Source of the DNA: DATGLG01 sp035294245
GTDB taxonomy: Bacteria; Pseudomonadota; Alphaproteobacteria; JACZXZ01
Length of the DNA: 64,000 bases
Reading direction: 5' to 3'
NCBI GenBank assembly: GCA_035294245.1
Contig: DATGLG010000068.1
Location: 1-64,000, forward strand
The notes beneath the pieces are model-generated. The model saw nothing but the letters and a program-made list of their open reading frames with translations. It ran no database searches and had not been told where the DNA came from. The position numbers and the translations under genes were made by a program. Below are positions 17,415 to 26,885 of this stretch, one piece after another (position 1 is the stretch's first letter; every line of letters begins with the position of its first letter).

Positions 17415-18163
17415 GCGAGAGCCGTACGGATCACCCGCTTCTCGAAGCGCGCGCTTTGACGCGGCGCTTTCAAGGCCTCCTTGCCTTGGATAGCATAAGC
17501 TTCCACCTGTGGTCCGGCGAAATCCTTGGGCTCATCGGGCCAAACGGCGCCGGCAAGACAACGCTGATCGGCCTTATCAGCGGTACCCTGCCGCCGACCT
17601 CGGGAGAGCTGTATTTTGAAGGTAAGCGCGTCGATCGCCTTGCCTCGTTCCGTCGTGCTCGGCTGGGCATTGCCCGAACTTTCCAGGTCATGAAGCCGTT
17701 TCGGGGGCTCTCGGTATTGGAAAATGTGACCGTCGGCGCCTTGTTCGGGCATGAGGGCGGCATGCATAACCGACTGCAAGCGCAGGAGCATGCTGGGACG
17801 CTGCTCGACTTCGTCGGCCTTGGCCATCGCGCGGACCAGCGCGCCGATTCCCTTGGCGGCCCTGATTTGAAGCGCCTGGAACTCGCCAAGGCTTTGGCCA
17901 TGCGGCCGAAACTTCTCCTGCTCGATGAAGTGATGGCGGGCCTCAATCCCACAGAGGTCGATACGGTGGTGGCGCTCATCAGGAAGATCCGCGATCGCGG
18001 CATCACCATTCTCGTTATCGAGCACGTTATCAAGGCTATTCGTAGCCTTTCCGACCGGGTCTTTGTTCTCCATCACGGCCAGAAGATCTCCGAAGGAACG
18101 CCCGACGAAGTCTTCCAGGATCCGCGCGTCGTCGAGGCTTACCTTGGCAAGAGGCGGCGATGA
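17411..18163 (+). CDS. livG: ABC importer ATPase, LivG family, atypical signature motif
   Basis: Cytoplasmic ATPase powering the importer. 250 residues with a GTG start. Walker A GPNGAGKT (43-50), Q-loop Gln92, Walker B LLLLDE (168-173) and a switch His in VIEH are intact. The ABC signature is unusual: residues 148-152 read LGGPD where LSGGQ or LSYGQ is expected, so the signature Ser is replaced by Gly; the following LKRLELAKAL is normal. Related LivG-like ATPases with altered signatures are known to me only in general terms. The stop overlaps livF by 4 bases. Confidence 0.9.
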   Translation: MSESRTDHPLLEARALTRRFQGLLALDSISFHLWSGEILGLIGPNGAGKTTLIGLISGTLPPTSGELYFEGKRVDRLASFRRARLGIARTFQVMKPFRGLSVLENVTVGALFGHEGGMHNRLQAQEHAGTLLDFVGLGHRADQRADSLGGPDLKRLELAKALAMRPKLLLLDEVMAGLNPTEVDTVVALIRKIRDRGITILVIEHVIKAIRSLSDRVFVLHHGQKISEGTPDEVFQDPRVVEAYLGKRRR

Positions 18164-18897
18164 GCGAACCCCTTCTGCGCGTCACCAGGCTCGAGGCGGG
18201 GTATGGCTTGGTGCCGGTCCTCAAAAACGTCGAGATCGTCGTCAATCGGGGCGAGATCGTCACACTCGTTGGGAGCAACGGGGCTGGGAAAACCACGTTA
18301 CTCCGCGCCATTTCGCGGACGCTCAATGCAAAGGGCGAGATCACCTTCGACGGCTGCGATCTGGCGCCGCTCACGCCGGAAGACGTTTTCTCGCGCGGGC
18401 TCGTGCAAGTCCCCGAAGGGCGTCAACTCTTCCCGCGCATGACCGTCGAGGAAAACCTCCTAATGGGTGCGTTCCGGCGCCGCGACGCCAATGGAGTCGC
18501 GCGCAGCTTCGAAGAAGTCTACCAGCTCTTCCCCATCCTCCAGGAGCGGGCACGACAGATTGCCGGAAGCATGTCGGGCGGCGAGCAGCAGATGTGCGCC
18601 GTCGCGCGAGCGTTGATGGCGGCACCAAAATTGCTCATGGTCGATGAAATGAGCCTTGGCCTGGCTCCTGTTGTCGTCGACCAACTGCTGGCGGCACTCA
18701 CGGAGATCCGGCATCGCGGCGTCACGATTCTTCTGGTTGAGCAGGACGTTTTCGCCGCATTTAGCATCGCCGATCGCGGCTATGTGCTGGAAACCGGCCG
18801 GATCACGCGCGAGGGTGACGTCAAGGACCTTGCGAACGATCCGGAAGTCCGTCGCGCTTATCTTGGTGCGAATACCGAGTCGACAGGAGCCGTCTGA
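18160..18897 (+). CDS. livF: ABC importer ATPase, LivF family
   Basis: Partner ATPase of the LivG-like subunit. 245 residues; starts with an ATGA overlap. Walker A GSNGAGKT (38-45), canonical signature MSGGEQQ (138-144) and Walker B LLMVDE with the family-specific MSLGLAP are present. With one canonical and one altered signature, the two ATP sites of the heterodimer may be unequal. The 263 bases after the stop, up to the convergent dnaE end, contain no T-rich terminator that I could find. Confidence 0.92.
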   Translation: MSEPLLRVTRLEAGYGLVPVLKNVEIVVNRGEIVTLVGSNGAGKTTLLRAISRTLNAKGEITFDGCDLAPLTPEDVFSRGLVQVPEGRQLFPRMTVEENLLMGAFRRRDANGVARSFEEVYQLFPILQERARQIAGSMSGGEQQMCAVARALMAAPKLLMVDEMSLGLAPVVVDQLLAALTEIRHRGVTILLVEQDVFAAFSIADRGYVLETGRITREGDVKDLANDPEVRRAYLGANTESTGAV

Positions 18898-19160
18898 GTT
18901 GCTCAGGCGACTTGGGCGCCCGGCTCGGTGGCGATTGCAGTCGGCAACGAATGGCCACAGCAGTCCCTTTTTCGAGCCTGCTTGCGACCCCGGGCATACC
19001 GCCGTTAAGGCGGACAAAGCGCTTGCAATGGGAAGGCCAGGAATATCCTTTTCCGCCGCGCCACCCTCATCCCCTCTGTTTAACTGGATCTGAGCGTCGG
19101 GTGGTGAAGCGTCGGTTTGGAACACCTCTCCCGAAGTTGTGAACGACTGCGGGCTCTGCC

Positions 19161-22100
19161 CTAGACTTCCTCGACCTCGACGATTCCCGGCAGAGAGCGG
19201 ATCGCCTGTCGAAGTTGTGGCGAGCAGCCGTAATTGCCCTGCAACGCGATCTCGACTTCACTGCCGCCTATCATCGCGACAATCCAAATTCGGCCCTTGC
19301 CGCGCGATTCACGATCGATCAGGTGTTTGAGGCTTTCGATCGGTGCGGCATCATCCAAATAGATGCGAAGGCTGGCGCCGACCCCGGCCGCGGCTTTGTC
19401 GAGGGGTTCGATCGATTGCGCGGTGAAACGTGCCTGATCGCCGTCGAGGCGGCCATCAGCTGCGATGAGAAGAGGAATGCCTTGATCGATGAGTTCTCGC
19501 GCGGACGAGAGCGTTTCGGCGAAGACGGTTACCTCGAAGACGCCGCTCGTGTCCGAGAGTTGCAGAAACGCGAAGCGATTGCCGCGCGCCGAGGTCCGCT
19601 CCTGCTTCCCGATGGGCGTACCGGCGAGTCGTACTCGGCCGCCACGCCCTTCCTCGAGCCTGGCGATCGCTTCCGCAGCCTTGACGACGCCGAGCCGCTC
19701 CAGCGTCTTGCCGTAAGCGTCAAGCGGATGCGCCGAGAGATAGAAGCCGATCGCCTCGAATTCCCGTTTGAGCCTTTCCATAGGCAGCCAGTCGGGAACC
19801 GCTGCGAGCGTAATGGACGGCATCGGCACAGCCCCAATCCCTGCCATGGCCGCGAAGAGAGACGATTGATTGCTGGCGCGGTCGTTGGTGGCGGCATTGG
19901 CTTGGCGGATGATCTGCTCGACGGCTTCAAAGACCTGCCGCCGATTCGGGTTGAGCGAGTCGAAAGTGCCGGCCGAAGCGAGGCTTTCCAATTGCCGCTT
20001 GTTGAGATGATGACCATCCAATCTGTTGGCGAGATCGGCGAGACTTCGAAACGGGCCGCGAGCATTCCGCTCTGCTACGAGTCCGGCCATTGCGCCGCCG
20101 CCGACGTTCTTCACCGCAGCCAACGCATAGCGGATGGCGCCGGGGTCATCCACCGGGCCGGGCGTCTTCGCTCCGGCCGCCTTCGATGGCGCCTGTTCCA
20201 CCGAGAACTCGATATCGGATTTGTTGATGTCAGGTGGAAGGAGTTCTATGTTAAGTCTCTGCAACTCCTGACGAAATACATTGAGCTTATCTGTATTGCC
20301 GAGATCGAGAGTCATTGACGCCGCGAAGAACTCGACCGGATAATTGGCTTTGAGGTAGGCCGTCTGATAGGCGACCAGGGCATAGGCCGCAGCGTGGGAC
20401 TTGTTGAACCCGTAACCTGCGAACTTATTGACCAGCTCGAAAATGTGGGCGGCTTTGGCTTCCTCGACGCCGCGCGCGATGGCACCTTCGATGAAGGCCT
20501 TCCGCTGCGCTTCCATCTCCGCGCGAATCTTCTTTCCCATGGCGCGGCGAAGGAGGTCTGCGCCGCCTAAAGTATAGCCTGAGAGCTCCTGGGCGATCTG
20601 CATGACCTGCTCCTGATAGATCATGATCCCGCAAGTTTCCTTCAGGATTCCCTCGAGCGAAGGATGCAGATAATCGGGCTTCTCGCGCCCATGCTTGCGA
20701 TTGATGTAGCTTGGGATATTGTCCATCGGGCCGGGACGATAGAGCGCCACGACGGCGATGATGTCCTCGAAGCGGTCCGGCTTGAGCTTCCGCAGCACAT
20801 CGCGCATTCCCGAACCTTCAAGCTGGAACACGCCCGTGGTCTCGCCCCGGCCCAGCATCTCGAACGTGGGTTTATCATCGAGCGGCAAGTTGCCGAGATC
20901 GATATCGATGTTCCGGCTTCGCAACAGCTCGACGGCGCGAACCAATACGGTCAAGGTTTTGAGGCCAAGGAAGTCGAATTTCACGAGCCCCGCCTGCTCG
21001 ACCCATTTCATGTTGAACTGGGTGACCGGCATCTCGGAGCGTGGGTCACGATAGAGGGGGATGAGTTCGTCGAGCGGTCGGTCACCAATCACGACGCCTG
21101 CCGCATGTGTCGAAGCGTGGCGATAAAGCCCTTCCAAGCGGAGAGCGATGCTGATGAGGCGAGCGACGGTCTCGTCCTGGTCGCGCATCTGTTGCAATAG
21201 AGGTTCGCCATCAATCGCCTGCTGAAGCGAAACGGGATTGGCCGGATTGTTCGGCACCAACTTGCAAATGCGATCGACCTGCCCATAGGGCATCTGGAGG
21301 ACACGGCCGACATCCCGCAGAACAGCGCGTGCCTGCAGCTTGCCAAAGGTGATGATCTGCGCCACCCGATCGCTGCCATAGCGATCTTGAACGTAGCGGA
21401 TGACCTCATCGCGTCGGTCCTGGCAGAAATCGACGTCAAAATCAGGCATCGAGACGCGTTCCGGGTTTAGGAACCGCTCGAATAGGAGGCCCCAGCGCAG
21501 GGGATCGAGATCAGTGATCGTCAGGGCCCAGGCGACGACCGAGCCGGCACCCGAGCCGCGGCCAGGCCCAACAGGGATCCCCTGGGACTTGGCCCATTTG
21601 ATGAAATCGGCGACGATCAGGAAATAGCCGGCAAACCCCATCTGGTTAATCACGCCGAGTTCGTAGCTGAGGCGCTCTCGGTAGGGGCGCGCCGCCGCGT
21701 CGCAACTGGCGTCATCCATTTCTCGCTTAAAGACCTGCGCCCGCAGTCGCCGTTCGAGTCCCTCCTCGGCCTGGATCTTCAGCTCTGCTGCCTCATCTCG
21801 CCCCGTGGCCGATGGATAGGGCGGCAGGATGGGCTTGCGGGGCGTCGGGTAATAGGAGCATCGCCGTGCGATTACAAGGCTGTTGTCGACGGCCTCCGGG
21901 ATATCGGCAAAGAGTGTCCGCATCGCTGCGGCGGGCTTGAAGTAATGCTCGGGGGTGAGGCGTCGGCGGTTCGTTTCGCTTACATAGCTCCCTTCGGCAA
22001 TGCACATAAGAGCGTCGTGGGCCTCGAACATCGTCTCATCGGCGAAGAACACCTCGTTCGTCGCGACGAGCGGGAGTCCGTGGCGATAGGCGAAGTCGAG

Positions 22101-22676
22101 GAGTGGCGGCTCGATCTGCTCCTCAACAGCCAATCCGTGGCGCTGAAGCTCCACATAAAGCCGGCCGTCGAAAATTCCCGCGAGGCGCAGCAGCATCGCT
22201 TCCGCCGCGGGCATTTGGTTTTCTGCGAGCAGTCGTCCGACGGGGCCGGTGGGCCCGCCGGTCAAAGCAATCAGGCCTTCGGCCTTTGCCGCCAGTTCGC
22301 CGATCGCGAGCTGCGGAGCCTCGCCCGTCGGCGTCTCGAGATAGGACTTGCTGATAAGTTTGAGAAGTGAGCCATAGCCGGTCTCGTCCTTGGCAAGAAG
22401 GACCAGCTGATCGGGTCGCTGCGCCGGACCGGTGCTGCGGTTCTCACCCTCCTCACGGCGCAAGGCGATCTGGCATCCGATTATGGGTTGGATGCCTGCC
22501 GCTTCTGCGGTCTGGGCGAATTCGAGAGCGCCGAAGAGATTACCCGTATCGGTGATAGCCACCGCCGGCATCTCCTGCTGTTTGCACAGCTCGATAAGCG
22601 GCTTGATCTTGATCGCGCCTTCAGAAAGCGAATAAGCCGAATGGACGCGAAGGTGGATGAAATCGGCGTACGGCAT
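19161..22676 (-). CDS. dnaE: DNA polymerase III alpha subunit
   Basis: Catalytic subunit of the replicative polymerase. 1171 residues from the ATG at 22676 (MPYADFIHLRVHSAYS, the family N-terminus); the frame is open 25 codons further upstream, but that part is unlike DnaE. Order: PHP domain (about 1-280), palm with catalytic PDFDVDF at about 411-417, fingers, helix-hairpin-helix (about 830-900) and an OB-fold domain with a C-terminal tail. It is DnaE1-like in length. It lies 84 bases after lolD, probably in the proS-lolC-lolD transcript. Confidence 0.96.
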   Translation of the reverse strand: MPYADFIHLRVHSAYSLSEGAIKIKPLIELCKQQEMPAVAITDTGNLFGALEFAQTAEAAGIQPIIGCQIALRREEGENRSTGPAQRPDQLVLLAKDETGYGSLLKLISKSYLETPTGEAPQLAIGELAAKAEGLIALTGGPTGPVGRLLAENQMPAAEAMLLRLAGIFDGRLYVELQRHGLAVEEQIEPPLLDFAYRHGLPLVATNEVFFADETMFEAHDALMCIAEGSYVSETNRRRLTPEHYFKPAAAMRTLFADIPEAVDNSLVIARRCSYYPTPRKPILPPYPSATGRDEAAELKIQAEEGLERRLRAQVFKREMDDASCDAAARPYRERLSYELGVINQMGFAGYFLIVADFIKWAKSQGIPVGPGRGSGAGSVVAWALTITDLDPLRWGLLFERFLNPERVSMPDFDVDFCQDRRDEVIRYVQDRYGSDRVAQIITFGKLQARAVLRDVGRVLQMPYGQVDRICKLVPNNPANPVSLQQAIDGEPLLQQMRDQDETVARLISIALRLEGLYRHASTHAAGVVIGDRPLDELIPLYRDPRSEMPVTQFNMKWVEQAGLVKFDFLGLKTLTVLVRAVELLRSRNIDIDLGNLPLDDKPTFEMLGRGETTGVFQLEGSGMRDVLRKLKPDRFEDIIAVVALYRPGPMDNIPSYINRKHGREKPDYLHPSLEGILKETCGIMIYQEQVMQIAQELSGYTLGGADLLRRAMGKKIRAEMEAQRKAFIEGAIARGVEEAKAAHIFELVNKFAGYGFNKSHAAAYALVAYQTAYLKANYPVEFFAASMTLDLGNTDKLNVFRQELQRLNIELLPPDINKSDIEFSVEQAPSKAAGAKTPGPVDDPGAIRYALAAVKNVGGGAMAGLVAERNARGPFRSLADLANRLDGHHLNKRQLESLASAGTFDSLNPNRRQVFEAVEQIIRQANAATNDRASNQSSLFAAMAGIGAVPMPSITLAAVPDWLPMERLKREFEAIGFYLSAHPLDAYGKTLERLGVVKAAEAIARLEEGRGGRVRLAGTPIGKQERTSARGNRFAFLQLSDTSGVFEVTVFAETLSSARELIDQGIPLLIAADGRLDGDQARFTAQSIEPLDKAAAGVGASLRIYLDDAAPIESLKHLIDRESRGKGRIWIVAMIGGSEVEIALQGNYGCSPQLRQAIRSLPGIVEVEEV

Positions 22677-22760
22677 GGGATTGGCTGACGAGCGCTGAGC
22701 AGGAGAATGACACGACGTGCCGGAAAAGTCAGCAGGAACGACAGGTGCCACTTGTCCAGA

Positions 22761-23462
22761 TCAGCTCTCGACCACGCGGCCATCCTGAAGTTCGAGTAAG
22801 CGATCCATGCGCCGCGCCAGCTCAAGATTGTGGGTCGCAACGAGTGCCGCGAGTCGGGTCTGTCGAACAAGCGCCAAGAGCTGCGCGAAAACGGCATCCG
22901 CCGTGCGGTGGTCGAGATTGCCCGTTGGCTCGTCGGCCAAGAGAACTCGCGGCGCGTTTGCAATTGCCCTAACGATCGCCACGCGCTGCTGCTCGCCTCC
23001 GGAGAGGCGCGCCGGCCGGTGATCTTCGCGCTTTTGCAGCCCCACCATCGCAAGGAGCTGGCGACTGCGCTCCAGCGCCTCACGGCGCGACACACCAGCA
23101 ATCAGTTGAGGAAGCGCAACATTCTCGACGGCCGAGAATTCGGGGAGCAAGTGATGAAACTGATAGACAAAGCCGAGATGCTTGCGGCGGATCTGCGTCC
23201 GCGCATCGTCTCCGAGGGTCCCACAGGGGCTTCCGGCGATCCAGACCTCGCCGGCGTTGGGGCGCTCGAGCAGTCCGGCAACATGAAGGAGCGTGGATTT
23301 GCCGGCACCCGACGGGCCGGTCAGCGCCACAATCTCACCCGCCTTGACGGATAGCTCGACCCCGCGCAGTACCTCGAGATTGCCGCCGGCCTGACGGTAG
23401 GTTCGCACGATGCCCGCGAGCGAGAGGACTGGCTCCTCCCGCCGAGCGAGGGACTCACTCAT
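22761..23462 (-). CDS. lolD: Lipoprotein-releasing ABC ATPase LolD
   Basis: ATPase of the LolCDE-type complex that extracts outer-membrane lipoproteins from the inner membrane. 233 residues from the ATG at 23462, which overlaps the membrane-subunit gene by 8 bases. Walker A GPSGAGKST (49-57), signature LSGGEQQRVAIVRA and Walker B VLLADEPTGNLD are all intact. The LolD-typical FVYQFHHLLPEFSAVENV is also present. Confidence 0.94.
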   Translation of the reverse strand: MSESLARREEPVLSLAGIVRTYRQAGGNLEVLRGVELSVKAGEIVALTGPSGAGKSTLLHVAGLLERPNAGEVWIAGSPCGTLGDDARTQIRRKHLGFVYQFHHLLPEFSAVENVALPQLIAGVSRREALERSRQLLAMVGLQKREDHRPARLSGGEQQRVAIVRAIANAPRVLLADEPTGNLDHRTADAVFAQLLALVRQTRLAALVATHNLELARRMDRLLELQDGRVVES

Positions 23463-24702
23463 AGCGCAGGGCCTCGACCGGGTCGAGTCGCGCCGCGCGC
23501 CAGGAGGGATAGATCGAGGCAAGGAAGGAGAGCCCGAGACTCATCGCCACCACCTCGATGACCTCCCCTGGATCGAGCTTTGCCGGGAGCTGAGTGAGGT
23601 AGAAAAACTCGGCGGGGAAGAGGTTTTGGCCGGTTACGCGCTCGAGGAATTGGTGGATCGCCTCGATATTGAGACAGAACCATAGGGCGAAAGCGAGGCC
23701 AAGAGCGGTGCCGACGAGGCCGATGCTCATACCGCCTAGGAAGAAGATGCGCATGATCATGCCGCGCGTAGCACCCATAGTACGCAATATCGCAATGCCC
23801 CGTCCCTTGTCTTTCACCAGCATGATGAGGCCGGAGATAATATTGAAAGCGGCCACCACGATGATGAGCGTCACGACGATCGTATAGAGATTGCGTTGAA
23901 GAGCGACGAAATTGAAGTAGCTCGCATTCACCTGCTGCCACGGGATCACCTGGACGCCGTCGCTGGCCGTTGCTTGCCGAATCACGCCCGTCATGATCTG
24001 GGCACGTTCGGGATCGTCGAGCCTCAGGGAGAGCTCGCTTACCGCGTTTGGCAGGCGGAAATAGAGTTGGGCATCGTCGAGAGGCATATAGATGAAGGTG
24101 CTGTCATATTCAGACATTCCGACATTGAAGATGCCGACGACATGGTAACTCTTCATGCGCGGAATGGTGCCGAATGCCGTAACCGCCCCTTCGGGCGTAA
24201 TAAGCGTGATTTCTCCGCCGATATTGACGCCGAGACGCGCCGCCAAGCGATAGCCGATAACGACCGCGTCATCCTCGAAGCGGTCGAGAGAGCCCGCGAC
24301 GAGGCGCCCGGATACCTGGGACAAGGACTTCAGGTCCTGCGGGCGGATACCGCGAACAAGAGCGCCAGCGACCGCGCTATGCGCCGTCACCATGGCCTGC
24401 CCCTCAACCTCCGGGATGACGCTGACGACCTCGGGAATGGTACGCAGGCGCGCCGCGAGAGCGTCGAAATTCGTCAACGGCCGCCCTGCCCCGATCACCT
24501 CGATATGACCGTTAAGCCCGAGAATACGCTCGATCAGCTGTTCACGAAACCCATTGAAGATCGCAAGAGTGATGATGAGGGCGGCAACACCGAGAAAGAT
24601 CCCGATGAGCGAGAACCAGGCGATCACCGAAATGAAGCCCTCCTGCCGCCGCGCGCGCAGATAACGCATCGCCACCATGCGCTCGAAAGGCGAGAAGATC
24701 AT
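23455..24702 (-). CDS. lolC: Lipoprotein-releasing permease, LolC/LolE family
   Basis: Membrane subunit of the lipoprotein release machine. 415 residues from the ATG at 24702, 10 bases after the proS stop. An N-terminal membrane segment (FISVIAWFSLIGIFLGVAALIITL) is followed by a large periplasmic domain (about 50-270) and three C-terminal membrane segments, the MacB/FtsX topology. Only one LolC/E gene is present, so the complex is probably a LolF-type homodimer with LolD; the lolC symbol is a family label. Confidence 0.88.
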   Translation of the reverse strand: MIFSPFERMVAMRYLRARRQEGFISVIAWFSLIGIFLGVAALIITLAIFNGFREQLIERILGLNGHIEVIGAGRPLTNFDALAARLRTIPEVVSVIPEVEGQAMVTAHSAVAGALVRGIRPQDLKSLSQVSGRLVAGSLDRFEDDAVVIGYRLAARLGVNIGGEITLITPEGAVTAFGTIPRMKSYHVVGIFNVGMSEYDSTFIYMPLDDAQLYFRLPNAVSELSLRLDDPERAQIMTGVIRQATASDGVQVIPWQQVNASYFNFVALQRNLYTIVVTLIIVVAAFNIISGLIMLVKDKGRGIAILRTMGATRGMIMRIFFLGGMSIGLVGTALGLAFALWFCLNIEAIHQFLERVTGQNLFPAEFFYLTQLPAKLDPGEVIEVVAMSLGLSFLASIYPSWRAARLDPVEALRYE

Positions 24703-24712
24703 CCGACGATGC

Positions 24713-26029
24713 CTATCGTGACATCCGCGACAGCGCGCTTTCGAGGGTAAGCTCCTCGCGCATCCCGGTCTTGCGCTGCTTGAGCTCGACCTGCCCTTGC
24801 TTGATACCCCGAGGCCCAACGATTAATTGCCATGGTAATCCAATCAGGTCCATCTCGGCGAATTTCGCGCCGGCGCTTTCATCGCGGTCGTCATAGAGGA
24901 CCTCAACTCCCGCTTGCCAAAGCCTTTCGTAGATCTCGTCGCAAGCCTTCGTGCAGGCCCCGTCGCTCAGGCGCAGGTTGATCAGACCCACTTTGAAGGG
25001 CGCCACCGGCTCCGGCCATACGATGCCGTTCTCGTCATGGCTCGCTTCGATGATGGCACCGACGAGTCGGGACACGCCAATTCCATAGGATCCCATATGG
25101 ACGGGCTTTGACTCACCATTCGGACCAACGACATAGGCCTTCAGCGGCTCGGAATATTTCGTTCCAAAATAGAAGATGTGGCCGACCTCGATCCCGCGCG
25201 CTTCCACACGCTTATCCGCGGCGATCTCCGCGAATGCCCCCGGGTCATGCTTTTCGTCGGTTGCGGCGTAGAGGCTCGTCCAATGCTGGACGACCGGGTC
25301 AAGATCACCTTCGTAGTCGAGTTTGGTGCCGAGTACGTCGAATTCGACGAAATCCCGATGGCAGAAGACCTTGCTCTCGCCAGTTTCGGCCAAGATGATG
25401 AATTCGTGGCTCATATCGCCGCCGATCGGCCCGCTTTCCGCCGCCATGGGTATTGCTTTCAATCCCATGCGGGCAAAAGTACGCAGGTATGCGACGAACA
25501 TCTTGTTATAGGCGCGCTTGGCGCCGGCGAAATCAAGATCGAAGGAATAGGCATCCTTCATCAGAAATTCGCGCCCACGCATTACGCCAAAACGTGGACG
25601 GACCTCGTCCCGGAATTTCCATTGGATATGATAGAGGAGCTTTGGCAGTTCTCGATAGCTTTTGACCGACGAACGAAAAATCTCGGTGATAAGTTCCTCA
25701 TTGGTGGGGCCGTAGAGCATCTCGCGTTCATGGCGGTCGAGGATGCGCAGCATCTCCTTCCCATAATCGTCGTAACGCCCCGACTCCTTCCATAAGTCGG
25801 CCGATTGGATCGTCGGCATTAGGAGCTCCTGGCAACCCGCGGCATCCTGCTCCTCTCGCACGATCTGCTCGATCCGCTTCAATACGCGGAAGCCGAGAGG
25901 AAGCCAGCTATAGATGCCGGCGCTGGCCTGCCGGATCATGCCCGCGCGCAGCATATAGCGATGAGAGACGATTTGCGCCTCGGTCGGCGTTTCCTTGAGC
26001 GTCGGCATGAAATAGGCGGAAAGTCGCAT
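24713..26029 (-). CDS. proS: Prolyl-tRNA synthetase (short alphaproteobacterial type)
   Basis: Class II aminoacyl-tRNA synthetase charging tRNA-Pro. 438 residues: the class II core (motif 2 around FRDEVRPRFGVMRGREFLMK) and the anticodon-binding domain are present. The insertion (editing) domain that lengthens the E. coli enzyme to about 570 residues is absent, as is usual in alphaproteobacteria. It is the first gene of a likely proS-lolC-lolD-dnaE transcript. Confidence 0.96.
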   Translation of the reverse strand: MRLSAYFMPTLKETPTEAQIVSHRYMLRAGMIRQASAGIYSWLPLGFRVLKRIEQIVREEQDAAGCQELLMPTIQSADLWKESGRYDDYGKEMLRILDRHEREMLYGPTNEELITEIFRSSVKSYRELPKLLYHIQWKFRDEVRPRFGVMRGREFLMKDAYSFDLDFAGAKRAYNKMFVAYLRTFARMGLKAIPMAAESGPIGGDMSHEFIILAETGESKVFCHRDFVEFDVLGTKLDYEGDLDPVVQHWTSLYAATDEKHDPGAFAEIAADKRVEARGIEVGHIFYFGTKYSEPLKAYVVGPNGESKPVHMGSYGIGVSRLVGAIIEASHDENGIVWPEPVAPFKVGLINLRLSDGACTKACDEIYERLWQAGVEVLYDDRDESAGAKFAEMDLIGLPWQLIVGPRGIKQGQVELKQRKTGMREELTLESALSRMSR

Positions 26030-26140
26030 TTGCCCTCTCGCTAGCTCGACCCTCGGTGGCGGCCCGGGATCTCGTGAAGGAAGGCCGAAATCTAGGCAAT
26101 GCGATGGGCGATAGCAATGGCGGCTGCCCGGTCGCCGCCG

Positions 26141-26554
26141 TCAGTTGCCGCGCATGACCTGCTGGCAGGCCCTGGCGAGTGCCGCCTCATCGGAGTCCTG
26201 GAGGGGTTGACCGTTGAAATAGACCTGACCGTCTTTATAGGTAAGCGTTCCGATATCGGCATTGGACTGAAAGTCATTCGGGTCCACTGGAATGCCGAGC
26301 CGTTTGCCGAGATCGACCGTGATCGGTATCGAGAACTCCTGCGGCACCACGATGGTCGGACTCCCTTGGACGTCAGCAGGAGGAACGGGATTGCCATTCA
26401 CGTCCACGCCGGCCTGATAGGTCACGCCGGCATCGGGCACATGCTCCACCACGACCTGCTCGCAGGTTTCCCGCGTGATGCTGACGCTTCGAGCACTGGC
26501 CGTGGTGGCCGCAGTCACGACCAGAAGCAGAATTGGCCAGAAAGCTCTTACCAT
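26141..26554 (-). CDS. Exported protein of unknown function
   Basis: 137 residues with a signal peptide (MVRAFWPILLLVVTAATTASA) followed by a small polar domain. Two cysteines, Cys31 near the mature N-terminus and Cys130 near the C-terminus, could form a disulfide joining the ends of the domain. The segment LTYKDGQVYFNGQPL has a beta-strand look. No lipobox is seen, so it is probably soluble periplasmic. I do not recognise the family. It lies 111 bases upstream of proS on the same strand. The coding call rests on the signal peptide and the plausible composition. Confidence 0.7.
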   Translation of the reverse strand: MVRAFWPILLLVVTAATTASARSVSITRETCEQVVVEHVPDAGVTYQAGVDVNGNPVPPADVQGSPTIVVPQEFSIPITVDLGKRLGIPVDPNDFQSNADIGTLTYKDGQVYFNGQPLQDSDEAALARACQQVMRGN

Positions 26555-26832
26555 GGGATCGAACCTAGGCCAGCGTTCTTAAGGAAGAGCTAAGGAATCG
26601 GCTTCCGCAATCTTGTCGAATTGGAGGTAAGTCGCTCTAGAATCGAGCATTTTCTATTGCGGCCGCCATGCGAGGCCAACATAATAAGGTTGTGGATCGT
26701 GGCTATCCGACGCCATTGCCGCCCATCAAAAGGGGCCGAATCGACACGAAGGGCTTCAAGTGTAGAGAGGAAGAATCGAGCGCGGACGATTATACCGGCA
26801 GTTATTCGTTGACGGAGCAGATCGAAGACAGG
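26555..26832 (+). ncRNA. Candidate small RNA (uncertain)
   Basis: A 331-base gap between two minus-strand genes ends in a strong plus-oriented terminator (26833-26870), implying a plus-strand transcript. A weak promoter-like pair lies inside: TTGTCG (26613-26618), 17-base spacer, TCTAGA (26636-26641), predicting an RNA of about 225 bases. Two short plus frames (63 and 73 codons) exist, but one runs through the terminator hairpin and neither has protein-like character. I could not match it to 6S RNA, tmRNA, SRP RNA or RNase P RNA. Confidence 0.3.
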
Positions 26833-26870
26833 AAATGGCAGGCCTCGCTTGCCATTTTCGTTTATTTTTT
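26833..26870 (+). terminator. Rho-independent terminator, plus-oriented
   Basis: 10-bp stem (AAATGGCAGG/CTTGCCATTT, one G-T pair) with a CCTCG loop, followed by TCGTTTATTTTTT. The T-run is on the plus strand. Read on the minus strand, as for the end of tag, the hairpin is followed only by CCTGTCTTC, so it would be much weaker there. It may act in both directions, with plus dominant. Confidence 0.65.
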
Positions 26871-26885
26871 CATAGACTTACCTTC

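Noticed and set aside
26550..26580. GGTTCGATCCC on the minus strand, resembling a tRNA T-loop
   Set aside because: The flanking bases do not form a T-stem, and no acceptor or anticodon arm is nearby.
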